Of a stretch of 5,267 nt of DNA, positions 1 through 5,267 are shown piece after piece. The notes under the pieces are model-generated. The model had not been told where the DNA came from. It saw nothing but the letters and a program-made list of their open reading frames with translations, and did no database searches. The DNA lies in the NCBI GenBank assembly GCA_013374385.1, contig QBUR01000163.1, forward strand, positions 2,846-8,112. The letters are read 5' to 3'. The position numbers and the translations under genes are program-made. Origin of the DNA: Candidatus Methanocomedens sp. Lineage in GTDB: Archaea > Halobacteriota > Methanosarcinia > Methanosarcinales > Methanocomedenaceae. How positions within the stretch are numbered: the stretch's first letter is position 1; every line of letters starts with the position of its first letter.

Positions 1-1252
1 GGTCACCTCTGATGGTGATCCTGATGGTCACACTGGTACTGTTGCTGACCGGGTGAACATAAACATCAATTACCTTGACTGAAACCACCCCGTCCATGTG
101 GAAAATGATATCTTTGATGATCTCGGGTCTGGCACCGTATGGGATGAATGCGGATACATCTCGACTTGAATGGTTAAGTTTGTTCTTCTTCCATTCAAGC
201 AGTTCATCCATGTGCAGCAGGCGGGTATTCTCAATCATGAGTTCGACCTCCCTGCCGCTGTGCTCAAAAGTCAGCTCAATAGTCACCATAAGTGGCGTCA
301 CCTTTTTGATAATACCGACATGGGTCACTCCCGAATACTGGTGTCTGAGCCCCCGCTCTTCACCAATGGAATTAATAAGTTCCTGGAATTCCGATTTTTT
401 GGTATTGATCAATTTGTTAGACAGTCCAAGTGCGGACTGGGTTTTGCCGAAATGGACCGCTGATCGCCTTACAATATCTACAAAACCCTGGATATCGTTA
501 CTATTGACCTTATCTGACATGTCCTCACATACTTTCATGAATGCCTGGTGAACAGCCTTAACTTCCGGGTTCATCTGGATCGTGGCATAAAGATACGGGT
601 TCTGGGCCAGTATCCTGCCTACAAAGTCCAGCATGATCTCATAGACCGGGGTCATGAACCTGCGGGATGCGGACACGTCAAAGTCCAGTTCGGCCATGGC
701 GGCTCCGATTGAAATGTATGCAAAATGGGTCAAACCCTGCACCACAGCCATCATGCGGTCATGTTCCCGTGCCGAGGTCACCTCGATGTGGGCACCCTGT
801 TCCTCGTATAATGCACGGATAACAGGCATCCACTTTTCACTACGTCCCTCAACCGGTACAAGTATGACTATCTGACCCTGCAGGTCAGGGATGGTGGGGC
901 CGAACATCGGGTGTGTGCCCAGAATCTCTACCTCAGGGGAAGTGTATTGCAACATAGCGTTTACGGGTATAGTCTTGATGGAGGTAATATCCATTAACAG
1001 GCTGCCCGCTTTCATTTTTGGTGCAATATCAGCTATCACCTGTTCGGTGAGGTCAATGGGAACCGATATCATGACCACGTCAGAGAGGGCTATTTCATTG
1101 TCCAGGTCATCGGCAAAAGGCACGCCCAGGATTTCGGCAATATCATGCCTCGCATTTGCCCCCCAGACAGTCACATCCCAGCCGTGCTTTTTATAGAATT
1201 TGGTGAACCACTGGCCGGTATCGCCTGTACCGCCTATTATGAGTATCTTCAT
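1..1252 (-). CDS. tyrA: Prephenate dehydrogenase with C-terminal extra domain, 3' end beyond window
   Basis: This enzyme oxidatively decarboxylates prephenate to 4-hydroxyphenylpyruvate with NAD(P)+, the committed step to tyrosine, in the cytoplasm. Reading from the ATG at 1252, 417 codons are open to the left edge with no stop, so the 3' end is missing. Residues 5-13 form the Rossmann glycine loop (GGTGDTG). His114 lies in GTHPMFGP, the catalytic-histidine motif of TyrA. EHDRMMAVVQGLTHF (163-177) and MTPVYEIMLDFVGRILAQ (200-217) match the helical dimerisation domain and, from memory, closely resemble the E. coli T-protein dehydrogenase half. That enzyme would end near residue 285. Residues ~286-417 are an extra domain, whose part from ~362 resembles a ferredoxin-fold anticodon-binding domain and is inferred to be regulatory. 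No N-terminal chorismate mutase is fused. The start is supported by GAGG at 1260-1263, 7 bases upstream and overlapping the aroE stop. It is the last visible gene of the aro operon, 10 bases after aroE. Confidence 0.93.
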   Translation of the reverse strand, partial: MKILIIGGTGDTGQWFTKFYKKHGWDVTVWGANARHDIAEILGVPFADDLDNEIALSDVVMISVPIDLTEQVIADIAPKMKAGSLLMDITSIKTIPVNAMLQYTSPEVEILGTHPMFGPTIPDLQGQIVILVPVEGRSEKWMPVIRALYEEQGAHIEVTSAREHDRMMAVVQGLTHFAYISIGAAMAELDFDVSASRRFMTPVYEIMLDFVGRILAQNPYLYATIQMNPEVKAVHQAFMKVCEDMSDKVNSNDIQGFVDIVRRSAVHFGKTQSALGLSNKLINTKKSEFQELINSIGEERGLRHQYSGVTHVGIIKKVTPLMVTIELTFEHSGREVELMIENTRLLHMDELLEWKKNKLNHSSRDVSAFIPYGARPEIIKDIIFHMDGVVSVKVIDVYVHPVSNSTSVTIRITIRGD

Positions 1253-1262
1253 GGTAGTGCCT

Positions 1263-2090
1263 CTACTGTTTTCCAAGCACGTCCCGAACGGCCCGCTCCA
1301 TTATATCTACCGGGGGCTCTACACCGGTCCATATCCTGAAACTCTCAACACCCTGAAGAACAAGCATTTTGATACCGTCAACGGTTATAGCTCCAGCTTT
1401 TTTTGCTTCCTTCAACAGCTTAGTCTGGAGCGGGTTGTACACCAGGTCGAATACCACCTGTCCGGCATGCATCATATCTTCGGTGACAAGAGTCTGTTCG
1501 ATGTCGGGATGCATTCCTACAGAGGTAGTGTTGATAATGATATGGGACTGTTCCACCAGGTTGGCCAGATCTTCCAAACCTGTACCCTCAACCCTTCCTA
1601 CCGAACTGACATTTGCTGCCAGTTCCACCGCCCTCTTTGGTGTCCTGTTGGCGATGGTGACCCGGGCACCGTTCGAAGCAAGCTGGTACGCCACAGCCCT
1701 GGCAGCTCCTCCTGCACCCAGTAGAAGTACATTACTATGGGATATTACAATTCCTGACAACTTCAGGGAATTTAATGCCCCTATCCCGTCAGTATTGTGA
1801 CCGATTATACTGTCTCCCCTGAATTCGATAGTGTTCACTGCACCGACAGCCTCTGCCAGGGGGTCGGGTTCAACCAGTCTGAGGGCTTTTTCTTTCAATG
1901 GTATAGTCAGGTTCAACCCGCCGAAACCCATGGCCTTTGCACCATGGATAGCTTCTTTCAGGTCATCTTTTGTGACCCTCAACTTGTGATACTCGCAGTC
2001 CATACCCAGTGCTGCAAAAGCAGCATTGTGCATGACCGGGGACAGGCTGTGCTCCACAGGGTCGCCGAATACTGCATATAAGGTTTTCAT
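1263..2090 (-). CDS. aroE: Shikimate dehydrogenase (NADP+)
   Basis: This enzyme reduces 3-dehydroshikimate to shikimate with NADPH in the common aromatic pathway. The 275-residue product is of normal AroE length. The substrate-binding N-terminal half has HSLSPVMHN (14-22), with the two shikimate-binding serines. GLNLTIPLK (58-66) ends in the catalytic lysine Lys66, and NTDG (99-102) holds the catalytic Asp101. The nucleotide-binding half has GAGGAA (125-130) and NRT plus a following basic residue (148-152), the usual clamp for the NADP 2'-phosphate. MLVLQGVESF (242-251) carries the conserved Gln246. Asn60 is followed by Leu where most family members have Val, a mild change. The ATG overlaps the aroD stop as ATGA, with GGAG at 2099-2102, 8 bases upstream, so translation is probably coupled to aroD. 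Stop is TAG. The full set of motifs favours true AroE over the YdiB or quinate dehydrogenase paralogues. Confidence 0.96.
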   Translation of the reverse strand: MKTLYAVFGDPVEHSLSPVMHNAAFAALGMDCEYHKLRVTKDDLKEAIHGAKAMGFGGLNLTIPLKEKALRLVEPDPLAEAVGAVNTIEFRGDSIIGHNTDGIGALNSLKLSGIVISHSNVLLLGAGGAARAVAYQLASNGARVTIANRTPKRAVELAANVSSVGRVEGTGLEDLANLVEQSHIIINTTSVGMHPDIEQTLVTEDMMHAGQVVFDLVYNPLQTKLLKEAKKAGAITVDGIKMLVLQGVESFRIWTGVEPPVDIMERAVRDVLGKQ

Positions 2091-2785
2091 GATAGTAGCT
2101 CCAACATGTGTTTTAATTCATCTATCTTCAGCTGTCCCGGTGCCAATGCCTCATCCACAGCACCGTATGTCAGCACCGAGCCATAGAGCGGCGCCACCAC
2201 TCTGGTATGTGCACCCAACCGCCCCATTGCAATAGTGCATACAGGAATACCGGCCTGGTGTGTCACTTCCAGCAGGCGTAGTGTATCGGATGTGCTGCCC
2301 GGTGTCACTGCCAGTTTGCCAATGTCTGCCCCGGCATCCCTTGCCTGTGCCAGTGTTGACTGCATGACATCAGTGGAAGGTGTAGTGGTAAAATCATGGG
2401 ACGAGATAATAATGGTCTTGCCGGCAGACTTTGCTGCATCTACTACTTTGCTGCGCAAAGGGGATGAAAGTTCCACGTCAACTGCATCTGCGCTGTTAAT
2501 GGTTGAGATGAGCAGTTCAATCCTGTCGGCTTCACTGCCGATCCACTGCCCGCCGTCCCCGGTGCAACGGTTGGTGGAAATGATAGGAAGACCTACCTGT
2601 TCCTTCAAGTCGTCCAGCAACGCTGCTGCACCGTCATCATCCTTGATACCCAAAAGGTCCAGCCTGACCTCAAGAATATTGGCACCCATGGACCTGGCCC
2701 GCTTTGCCGTATCAATGGCATCTCTGCCAATGGCAGCTACTATGCCCGGCTCCCTGTCCAGGTCAACCTGTCCTATCCGCACCAT
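2087..2785 (-). CDS. aroD: 3-dehydroquinate dehydratase, type I
   Basis: This enzyme dehydrates 3-dehydroquinate to 3-dehydroshikimate through a Schiff base (class I aldolase-like TIM barrel). At 232 residues it has the usual type I length. EVRLD (39-43) and TNR (71-73) bind substrate carboxylate and hydroxyls. His130 in SSHDF is the general acid/base, and Lys157 in IGKLAV is the Schiff-base lysine. MGRLGAHTR (187-195), GSVLTY (202-207) and APGQ (215-218) are the conserved C-terminal substrate loops. The loop that is usually EGG after the TNR strand reads DGG (77-79), a conservative replacement. The ATG at 2785 lies 14 bases after the aroB' stop and is preceded only by a weak GTGGAT element. 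A GTG immediately follows as codon 2, so the exact start could shift by one codon. It overlaps aroE by 4 bases. The type II (dodecameric, flavodoxin-like) enzyme is excluded by these motifs. Confidence 0.95.
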   Translation of the reverse strand: MVRIGQVDLDREPGIVAAIGRDAIDTAKRARSMGANILEVRLDLLGIKDDDGAAALLDDLKEQVGLPIISTNRCTGDGGQWIGSEADRIELLISTINSADAVDVELSSPLRSKVVDAAKSAGKTIIISSHDFTTTPSTDVMQSTLAQARDAGADIGKLAVTPGSTSDTLRLLEVTHQAGIPVCTIAMGRLGAHTRVVAPLYGSVLTYGAVDEALAPGQLKIDELKHMLELLS

Positions 2786-2799
2786 GTAAATCCACAGTA

Positions 2800-3942
2800 T
2801 TATTTCTCAATAATGGTTTCATCTATTTTCATGCCGAAATGCCTGGCAGTGTCCTCATAATATGCCAGCACTTCATCTCCTTCTTTCAGTACGGCAACGG
2901 ATATGGGTTTACCGTCCTTGCCAACCAGTTTAATGGTCTCGGCATTCTGGAGTATGGTTTTGATGACTGCATCGCCAACTTTTGCTTCCACTAGTATCAT
3001 GGGTCGCTTTTCTATCTTAACACGTCCAACGATAGCGGGCCACTGCTCGCCTTTGGAATTCACGACAAGCACTTCATCACCGGCACTCAGTTCTGAGAGG
3101 TACTGGGTCTTTTCGCCTATCTTGACATAAGCATGGACCGCACCCGCATTCACCCGAAATGGCCTGGCTGCTACATAGGGGCTGTCCTCTGATTCGGAAT
3201 GCACCAGGAACAGGCCGTTGGACTGGCTGCCCACGAGCATACCCTCCCCCACTTTCATCAGTGAGCAGGTATCCACGCACACCCTGTCTCCCATACCTAC
3301 TTGCTTGACCTTGGTGATGGTGGCGGTGTTCAACTGTGTTTCTTCAAGTCCTGTTTTTTCCACAGCCTTCACTGACCTCTTTATCTCTGACAGGTCATCA
3401 GTATCCAGCAGCACGCCCTCTGACCCATGTTCCATGGTCTCAAGCGTGAGCCGGGTTTCTTCGGCATTCTTGACCCCCGCAATGATCTCAACATCCATTT
3501 CCTGGAGGCCGGCGATAAGGTTCTCAAGCGGGATGACCTTCCAGTCCGTTCCCACGATTATGATATAATCGCAAACCTTGCCTAACTCGGCAGCGAACTC
3601 TTCATATTGTTTGTTCTTTATGACTACGTATCCGGCTGTCTTGAGCCCTTTATCCTTTAACTGGAGGGCCTGGTTGATATCCCTGCTCCCTGAAAAATCA
3701 CTGGGAAGTGGATTTGTACCGTCACCTTCACTGTGTTTGCCTACCACAAAGACGTCAGCATCGCTTTTGCCTTCCCTGACAAAGGCTGCCACTTTGATGG
3801 TGCCCAGTTCCCTGACTTTGGCAGTATCATCCTCGTTGACCAGTACGAAATCGGCTCCTGATTCAAGACCGGTGGTGATGCGGAGTTTACGTTCATCCCA
3901 ATCCCCGGCATCTGCTTTTATCCATAAACTCTTTTTCTTCAC
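2800..3942 (-). CDS. aroB': 3-dehydroquinate synthase II (archaeal)
   Basis: This archaeal enzyme (M. jannaschii MJ1249 family) uses NAD+ to deaminate oxidatively and cyclise 2-amino-3,7-dideoxy-D-threo-hept-6-ulosonate to 3-dehydroquinate, replacing bacterial AroB. The product is 380 residues, close to family length. Family segments visible are KVIPLENLIA (135-144), GVLLD (176-180), GMGDRVCVDTCSLM (216-229), a glycine/serine-rich GMLVGSQSNGLFLVHSE (234-250), RPFRVNAGAVHAY (260-272) and YLSEL (281-285). It has no resemblance to the Zn/NAD AroB fold. The start is GTG, not ATG: it overlaps the aroA' stop as GTGA and is preceded by a perfect GGAGG at 3950-3954, 7 bases upstream, which fixes the choice. 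This implies translational coupling with aroA', fitting two enzymes that share the ADH intermediate. Stop is TAA. The role assignment rests on family knowledge plus adjacency to ADH synthase. Confidence 0.96.
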   Translation of the reverse strand: MKKKSLWIKADAGDWDERKLRITTGLESGADFVLVNEDDTAKVRELGTIKVAAFVREGKSDADVFVVGKHSEGDGTNPLPSDFSGSRDINQALQLKDKGLKTAGYVVIKNKQYEEFAAELGKVCDYIIIVGTDWKVIPLENLIAGLQEMDVEIIAGVKNAEETRLTLETMEHGSEGVLLDTDDLSEIKRSVKAVEKTGLEETQLNTATITKVKQVGMGDRVCVDTCSLMKVGEGMLVGSQSNGLFLVHSESEDSPYVAARPFRVNAGAVHAYVKIGEKTQYLSELSAGDEVLVVNSKGEQWPAIVGRVKIEKRPMILVEAKVGDAVIKTILQNAETIKLVGKDGKPISVAVLKEGDEVLAYYEDTARHFGMKIDETIIEK

Positions 3943-4736
3943 TTCAGTTCCTCCAGGGCTTCTTCTACACTGGCATTCTTATGCACGACCTTTGTTATTG
4001 CCCTGGTCATCTTTGTTGGGTCGGGATGTTGAAATACATTTCTACCTATAGCCACGCCTCTGCCCCCCGCATCAATGCAGCCACGTATCATTTCCAGGAA
4101 TTCCGCATCGGTCTCGGTCTTTGGACCGCCTGCCATGACAACGGGCACGGGACATCCCAGTACTACGTCCTTGAAGGTGTCAGGGTCGCCGGTGTAGTTG
4201 GTTTTTATGACATCGGCACCTAATTCGGCCCCGGCCCGGGCTGCATGTGCCACGAGTTCAGGGTCATTCGAGTTGGATATGTTCTTGCCCCTCGGGTACA
4301 TCATTGCCAGTAAGGGCATACCCCAGTGGTCGCATGTTTCGGCTACCATGCCGAGTTGTTCTAACTGGTCACTTTCGGTTTCGCTGCCTATGTTGACGTG
4401 TATGCTTACTGCATCGGCACCCAGCTTGATGGCCTCTTCCACAGAACATACGAGGACCTTTTTATTGGGGTCAGGAGCCAGTGCCGTTGATGCGCTTATG
4501 TGTATGATAAGCCCTATATCGATGCCATACCCGCGGTGCCCGTGTTTTGACATGCCTTTCTGGAGCAGGACCGCATTGGCCCCGCCATCAGCTACTTTGT
4601 TAACCATCTTTGGCAGGTCCACCAATCCTGTGACCGGGCCTACTGATATGCCGTGGTCCATTGGGATGATTACCATGTTCCTGCTATGTCTGTCCATTAT
4701 TCGTTCTATGCGTATGCTTTTTCCTATTTCTGACAT
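3939..4736 (-). CDS. aroA': 2-amino-3,7-dideoxy-D-threo-hept-6-ulosonate synthase
   Basis: This is the first enzyme of the archaeal alternative aromatic pathway (MJ0400 family). It performs a transaldolase-type reaction between 6-deoxy-5-ketofructose-1-phosphate and L-aspartate semialdehyde to give ADH. The 265-residue protein is a class I aldolase TIM barrel. Asp27 lies in IPMDHGIS, Tyr147 in MMYPRG and the Schiff-base Lys178 in VIKTNYTGD; their spacing matches the Asp/Tyr/Lys set that I recall for MJ0400. VMAGGPKT (200-207) and GGRGVAIGRNVFQHPDP (224-240) form the C-terminal phosphate-binding loops. A class I fructose-bisphosphate aldolase (FbaB/DhnA) is the main alternative because the families are related. 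Direct coupling to aroB' and the aro operon makes ADH synthase much more likely. The ATG has GGGTGA at 4741-4746, 4 bases upstream. It is the first gene of the operon, behind a TATA element about 50 bases upstream. Stop is TGA, overlapping the aroB' start. Confidence 0.94.
   Translation of the reverse strand: MSEIGKSIRIERIMDRHSRNMVIIPMDHGISVGPVTGLVDLPKMVNKVADGGANAVLLQKGMSKHGHRGYGIDIGLIIHISASTALAPDPNKKVLVCSVEEAIKLGADAVSIHVNIGSETESDQLEQLGMVAETCDHWGMPLLAMMYPRGKNISNSNDPELVAHAARAGAELGADVIKTNYTGDPDTFKDVVLGCPVPVVMAGGPKTETDAEFLEMIRGCIDAGGRGVAIGRNVFQHPDPTKMTRAITKVVHKNASVEEALEELK
3950..3954 (-). promoter_or_regulatory. Shine-Dalgarno that decides the aroB' GTG start
   Basis: Read on the minus strand this is GGAGG, inside the Leu-Glu-Glu codons at the end of aroA' and 7 bases before the aroB' GTG. 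It is the strongest ribosome-binding site in the operon and explains efficient initiation at a GTG that overlaps the preceding stop codon. Confidence 0.8.
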
Positions 4737-4740
4737 ATGT

Positions 4741-4746
4741 TCACCC
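4741..4746 (-). promoter_or_regulatory. Shine-Dalgarno of aroA'
   Basis: Read on the minus strand this is GGGTGA, which matches part of the archaeal GGAGGTGATC consensus and lies 4 bases before the aroA' ATG. The spacing is short, but there is no competing upstream start in frame. Confidence 0.65.
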
Positions 4747-4785
4747 TATTGTGTTAGTGTGTGACACGCTGGCACGGTTGGATGG

Positions 4786-4794
4786 TATATATAT
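4786..4794 (-). promoter_or_regulatory. Probable TATA element of the aro operon
   Basis: An uninterrupted alternating T/A run (minus-strand reading ATATATATA, flanked by CAC and CC) lies in otherwise mixed sequence. Archaeal transcription usually starts about 25 bases downstream of the TATA centre. That places the start near 4764 on the minus strand and gives a leader of roughly 28 bases containing the aroA' Shine-Dalgarno. No strong purine-rich BRE is evident just upstream. The run is symmetric in sequence, so orientation is inferred from its distance to aroA'. Confidence 0.6.
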
Positions 4795-4879
4795 GTGCCG
4801 ATTTGGTGGTGGAGGGTGACCATCTATAGGCTCCGAGTTATTCATCCACCGCAGTCTCACAACATTTTATTTTAGTAAC

Positions 4880-4886
4880 TTATAAA
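4880..4886 (+). promoter_or_regulatory. Candidate TATA element for hsdM (long leader)
   Basis: TTATAAA within CTTATAAAC is a good archaeal TATA match. It would place transcription start near 4910 and leave a leader of about 115 bases before the hsdM ATG. A competing candidate is the TTTTTAAATTA run around 4997-5007, which would give an essentially leaderless transcript. The sequence alone does not decide between them, and A/T-rich sequence makes chance matches common. Confidence 0.3.
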
Positions 4887-5026
4887 CAGGTAGTGGAATT
4901 AAAAGAGACAGAAATAAGGCTCTGATATTCTTTAAAGAGAGTGATGAACACTTTACATAATTGATTATTTCTATGGAATAAAGAAACTGGGTTACATTTT
5001 TAAATTATTATAAGGAAATACGAAAA

Positions 5027-5267
5027 ATGGTAAAAACAAACGGAAACGGTGACAAAGTAAAATCCATGGAAAGCTGGATTTGGGGTGCAGCCTGCAGTAT
5101 TAGAGGTGCAGCTGATGCAGCTAAATTCAAAGACTATATTCTACCTTTAATATTTGTAAAGCGACTGTGCGATGTGTTTGATGATGAGATTGACCGCATA
5201 GCAGAAAAAGAGTTTGATACCGACGCTATCTGTGAAATTCTTAAAAAACGTTATGAAGAGGGCAGAA
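5027..5267 (+). CDS. hsdM: Type I restriction-modification methyltransferase subunit M, N-terminal part
   Basis: HsdM is the N6-adenine methyltransferase subunit of type I restriction-modification complexes; with HsdS it methylates host sites, and with HsdR it forms the restriction enzyme. Only 80 codons are visible before the right edge. After a short polar leader, residues 14-53 (MESWIWGAACSIRG, FKDYILPLIFVKRLCDVFDDE) match the helical HsdM N-terminal domain. The SAM-binding and NPPF catalytic motifs lie outside the window, so intactness cannot be judged. The ATG at 5027 has AGGA at 5013-5016, 10 bases upstream. An internal ATG at 5066 (residue 14, directly before the conserved domain) is a possible alternative but has no Shine-Dalgarno. 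The gene is visibly A/T-richer and uses more A/T-ending codons than the aro operon, suggesting separate acquisition. hsdS and hsdR would be expected to the right. Confidence 0.9.
   Translation, partial: MVKTNGNGDKVKSMESWIWGAACSIRGAADAAKFKDYILPLIFVKRLCDVFDDEIDRIAEKEFDTDAICEILKKRYEEGR

Larger units (their letters stand above)
4737..5026. other. Divergent intergenic region between the aro operon and hsdM
   Basis: This 290-base stretch separates divergently transcribed aroA' and hsdM. The left ~120 bases are of mixed composition and hold the aroA' promoter. The right ~165 bases are strongly A/T-rich. I found no tRNA, no rRNA, no repeat array and no ORF with a plausible start and length; the few ATGs on the plus strand (for example near 4944 and 4973) run into stops within a few codons. 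Short palindromes occur at 4929-4938 and 4957-4968. Confidence 0.75.

Noticed and set aside
75..551. 158-codon open frame on the plus strand
   Set aside because: It lies antisense to tyrA, whose frame has clear TyrA motifs. The plus-strand product is low-complexity Ser/Leu-rich with no recognisable domain, as expected for a shadow frame.
1369..1800. Plus-strand open frame of 143 codons (and a 174-codon one at 1200-1724)
   Set aside because: Both are antisense to aroE, which has full motif support. Their products look like reverse-complement translations and have no family resemblance.
2235..2789. 184-codon plus-strand open frame
   Set aside because: It is fully antisense to aroD in codon register; its Ser/Ala/Met-rich product mirrors the aroD codons and has no Shine-Dalgarno or operon context.
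3077..3280. 67-codon minus-strand open frame inside aroB'
   Set aside because: It is an alternative frame within aroB', which is intact and continuous there, so it is neither a frameshift remnant nor a separate gene.
3578..4051. 157-codon plus-strand open frame across the aroB'/aroA' junction
   Set aside because: It is antisense to two well-supported genes, and its hydrophobic Ser/Leu-rich composition is typical of shadow frames.
4198..4764. 188-codon plus-strand open frame reaching into the intergenic region
   Set aside because: It is antisense to aroA' for nearly its whole length. Its only unique part is a few codons past 4736, and no domain is visible.
4740..4820. 7-base inverted repeat TCACCCT (4741-4747) / AGGGTGA (4813-4819), considered as a hairpin hiding the aroA' ribosome-binding site
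   Set aside because: The distal arm lies upstream of the predicted TATA element, so it would not be in the transcript; a 7-base match in this distance is compatible with chance.
1..5267. A novel multi-gene system, CRISPR array or mobile element
   Set aside because: No repeat array, transposase, integrase, terminal inverted repeats or unknown conserved ORF was found. All coding space is explained by five aromatic-pathway genes and the start of hsdM.

Overview
The window reads as methanogen-type archaeal DNA, most likely from the Methanosarcinales/ANME-2 part of the Euryarchaeota. The evidence is that the common aromatic pathway begins with the archaeal pair 2-amino-3,7-dideoxy-D-threo-hept-6-ulosonate (ADH) synthase plus 3-dehydroquinate synthase II, not bacterial DAHP synthase and AroB. 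Start sites also carry archaeal Shine-Dalgarno elements (GGAGG, GGGTGA), and a TATA element sits at the expected distance upstream of the operon. The lineage below class level is an inference from remembered protein similarity, not from a search.

Positions 4736 down to 1 hold one tightly packed minus-strand operon in pathway order: aroA' (ADH synthase, 4736-3939), aroB' (3-dehydroquinate synthase II, 3942-2800), aroD (type I 3-dehydroquinate dehydratase, 2785-2087), aroE (shikimate dehydrogenase, 2090-1263) and tyrA (prephenate dehydrogenase, 1252 to beyond the left edge). aroA'/aroB' and aroD/aroE overlap by 4 bases. aroB'/aroD and aroE/tyrA are separated by 14 and 10 bases. Together the first four products carry 6-deoxy-5-ketofructose-1-phosphate and aspartate semialdehyde to shikimate, and TyrA acts after chorismate in the tyrosine branch. 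Shikimate kinase, EPSP synthase, chorismate synthase and chorismate mutase are not in the window.

Positions 4737-5026 form a 290-base divergent intergenic region. The aroA' side has a clear TATA element and a short leader. The other side is distinctly A/T-rich, with two possible TATA elements and small palindromes. No RNA gene or convincing small ORF was seen there.

From 5027 to the right edge, on the plus strand, is the N-terminus of a type I restriction-modification methyltransferase subunit (HsdM). It is A/T-richer than the operon, so the intergenic region looks like the boundary between a housekeeping block and an accessory defence locus.

No undescribed system is evident in the visible bases. 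The least ordinary feature is the extra C-terminal part of TyrA, whose last ~60 visible residues resemble the ferredoxin-fold anticodon-binding domain of phenylalanyl-tRNA synthetase.
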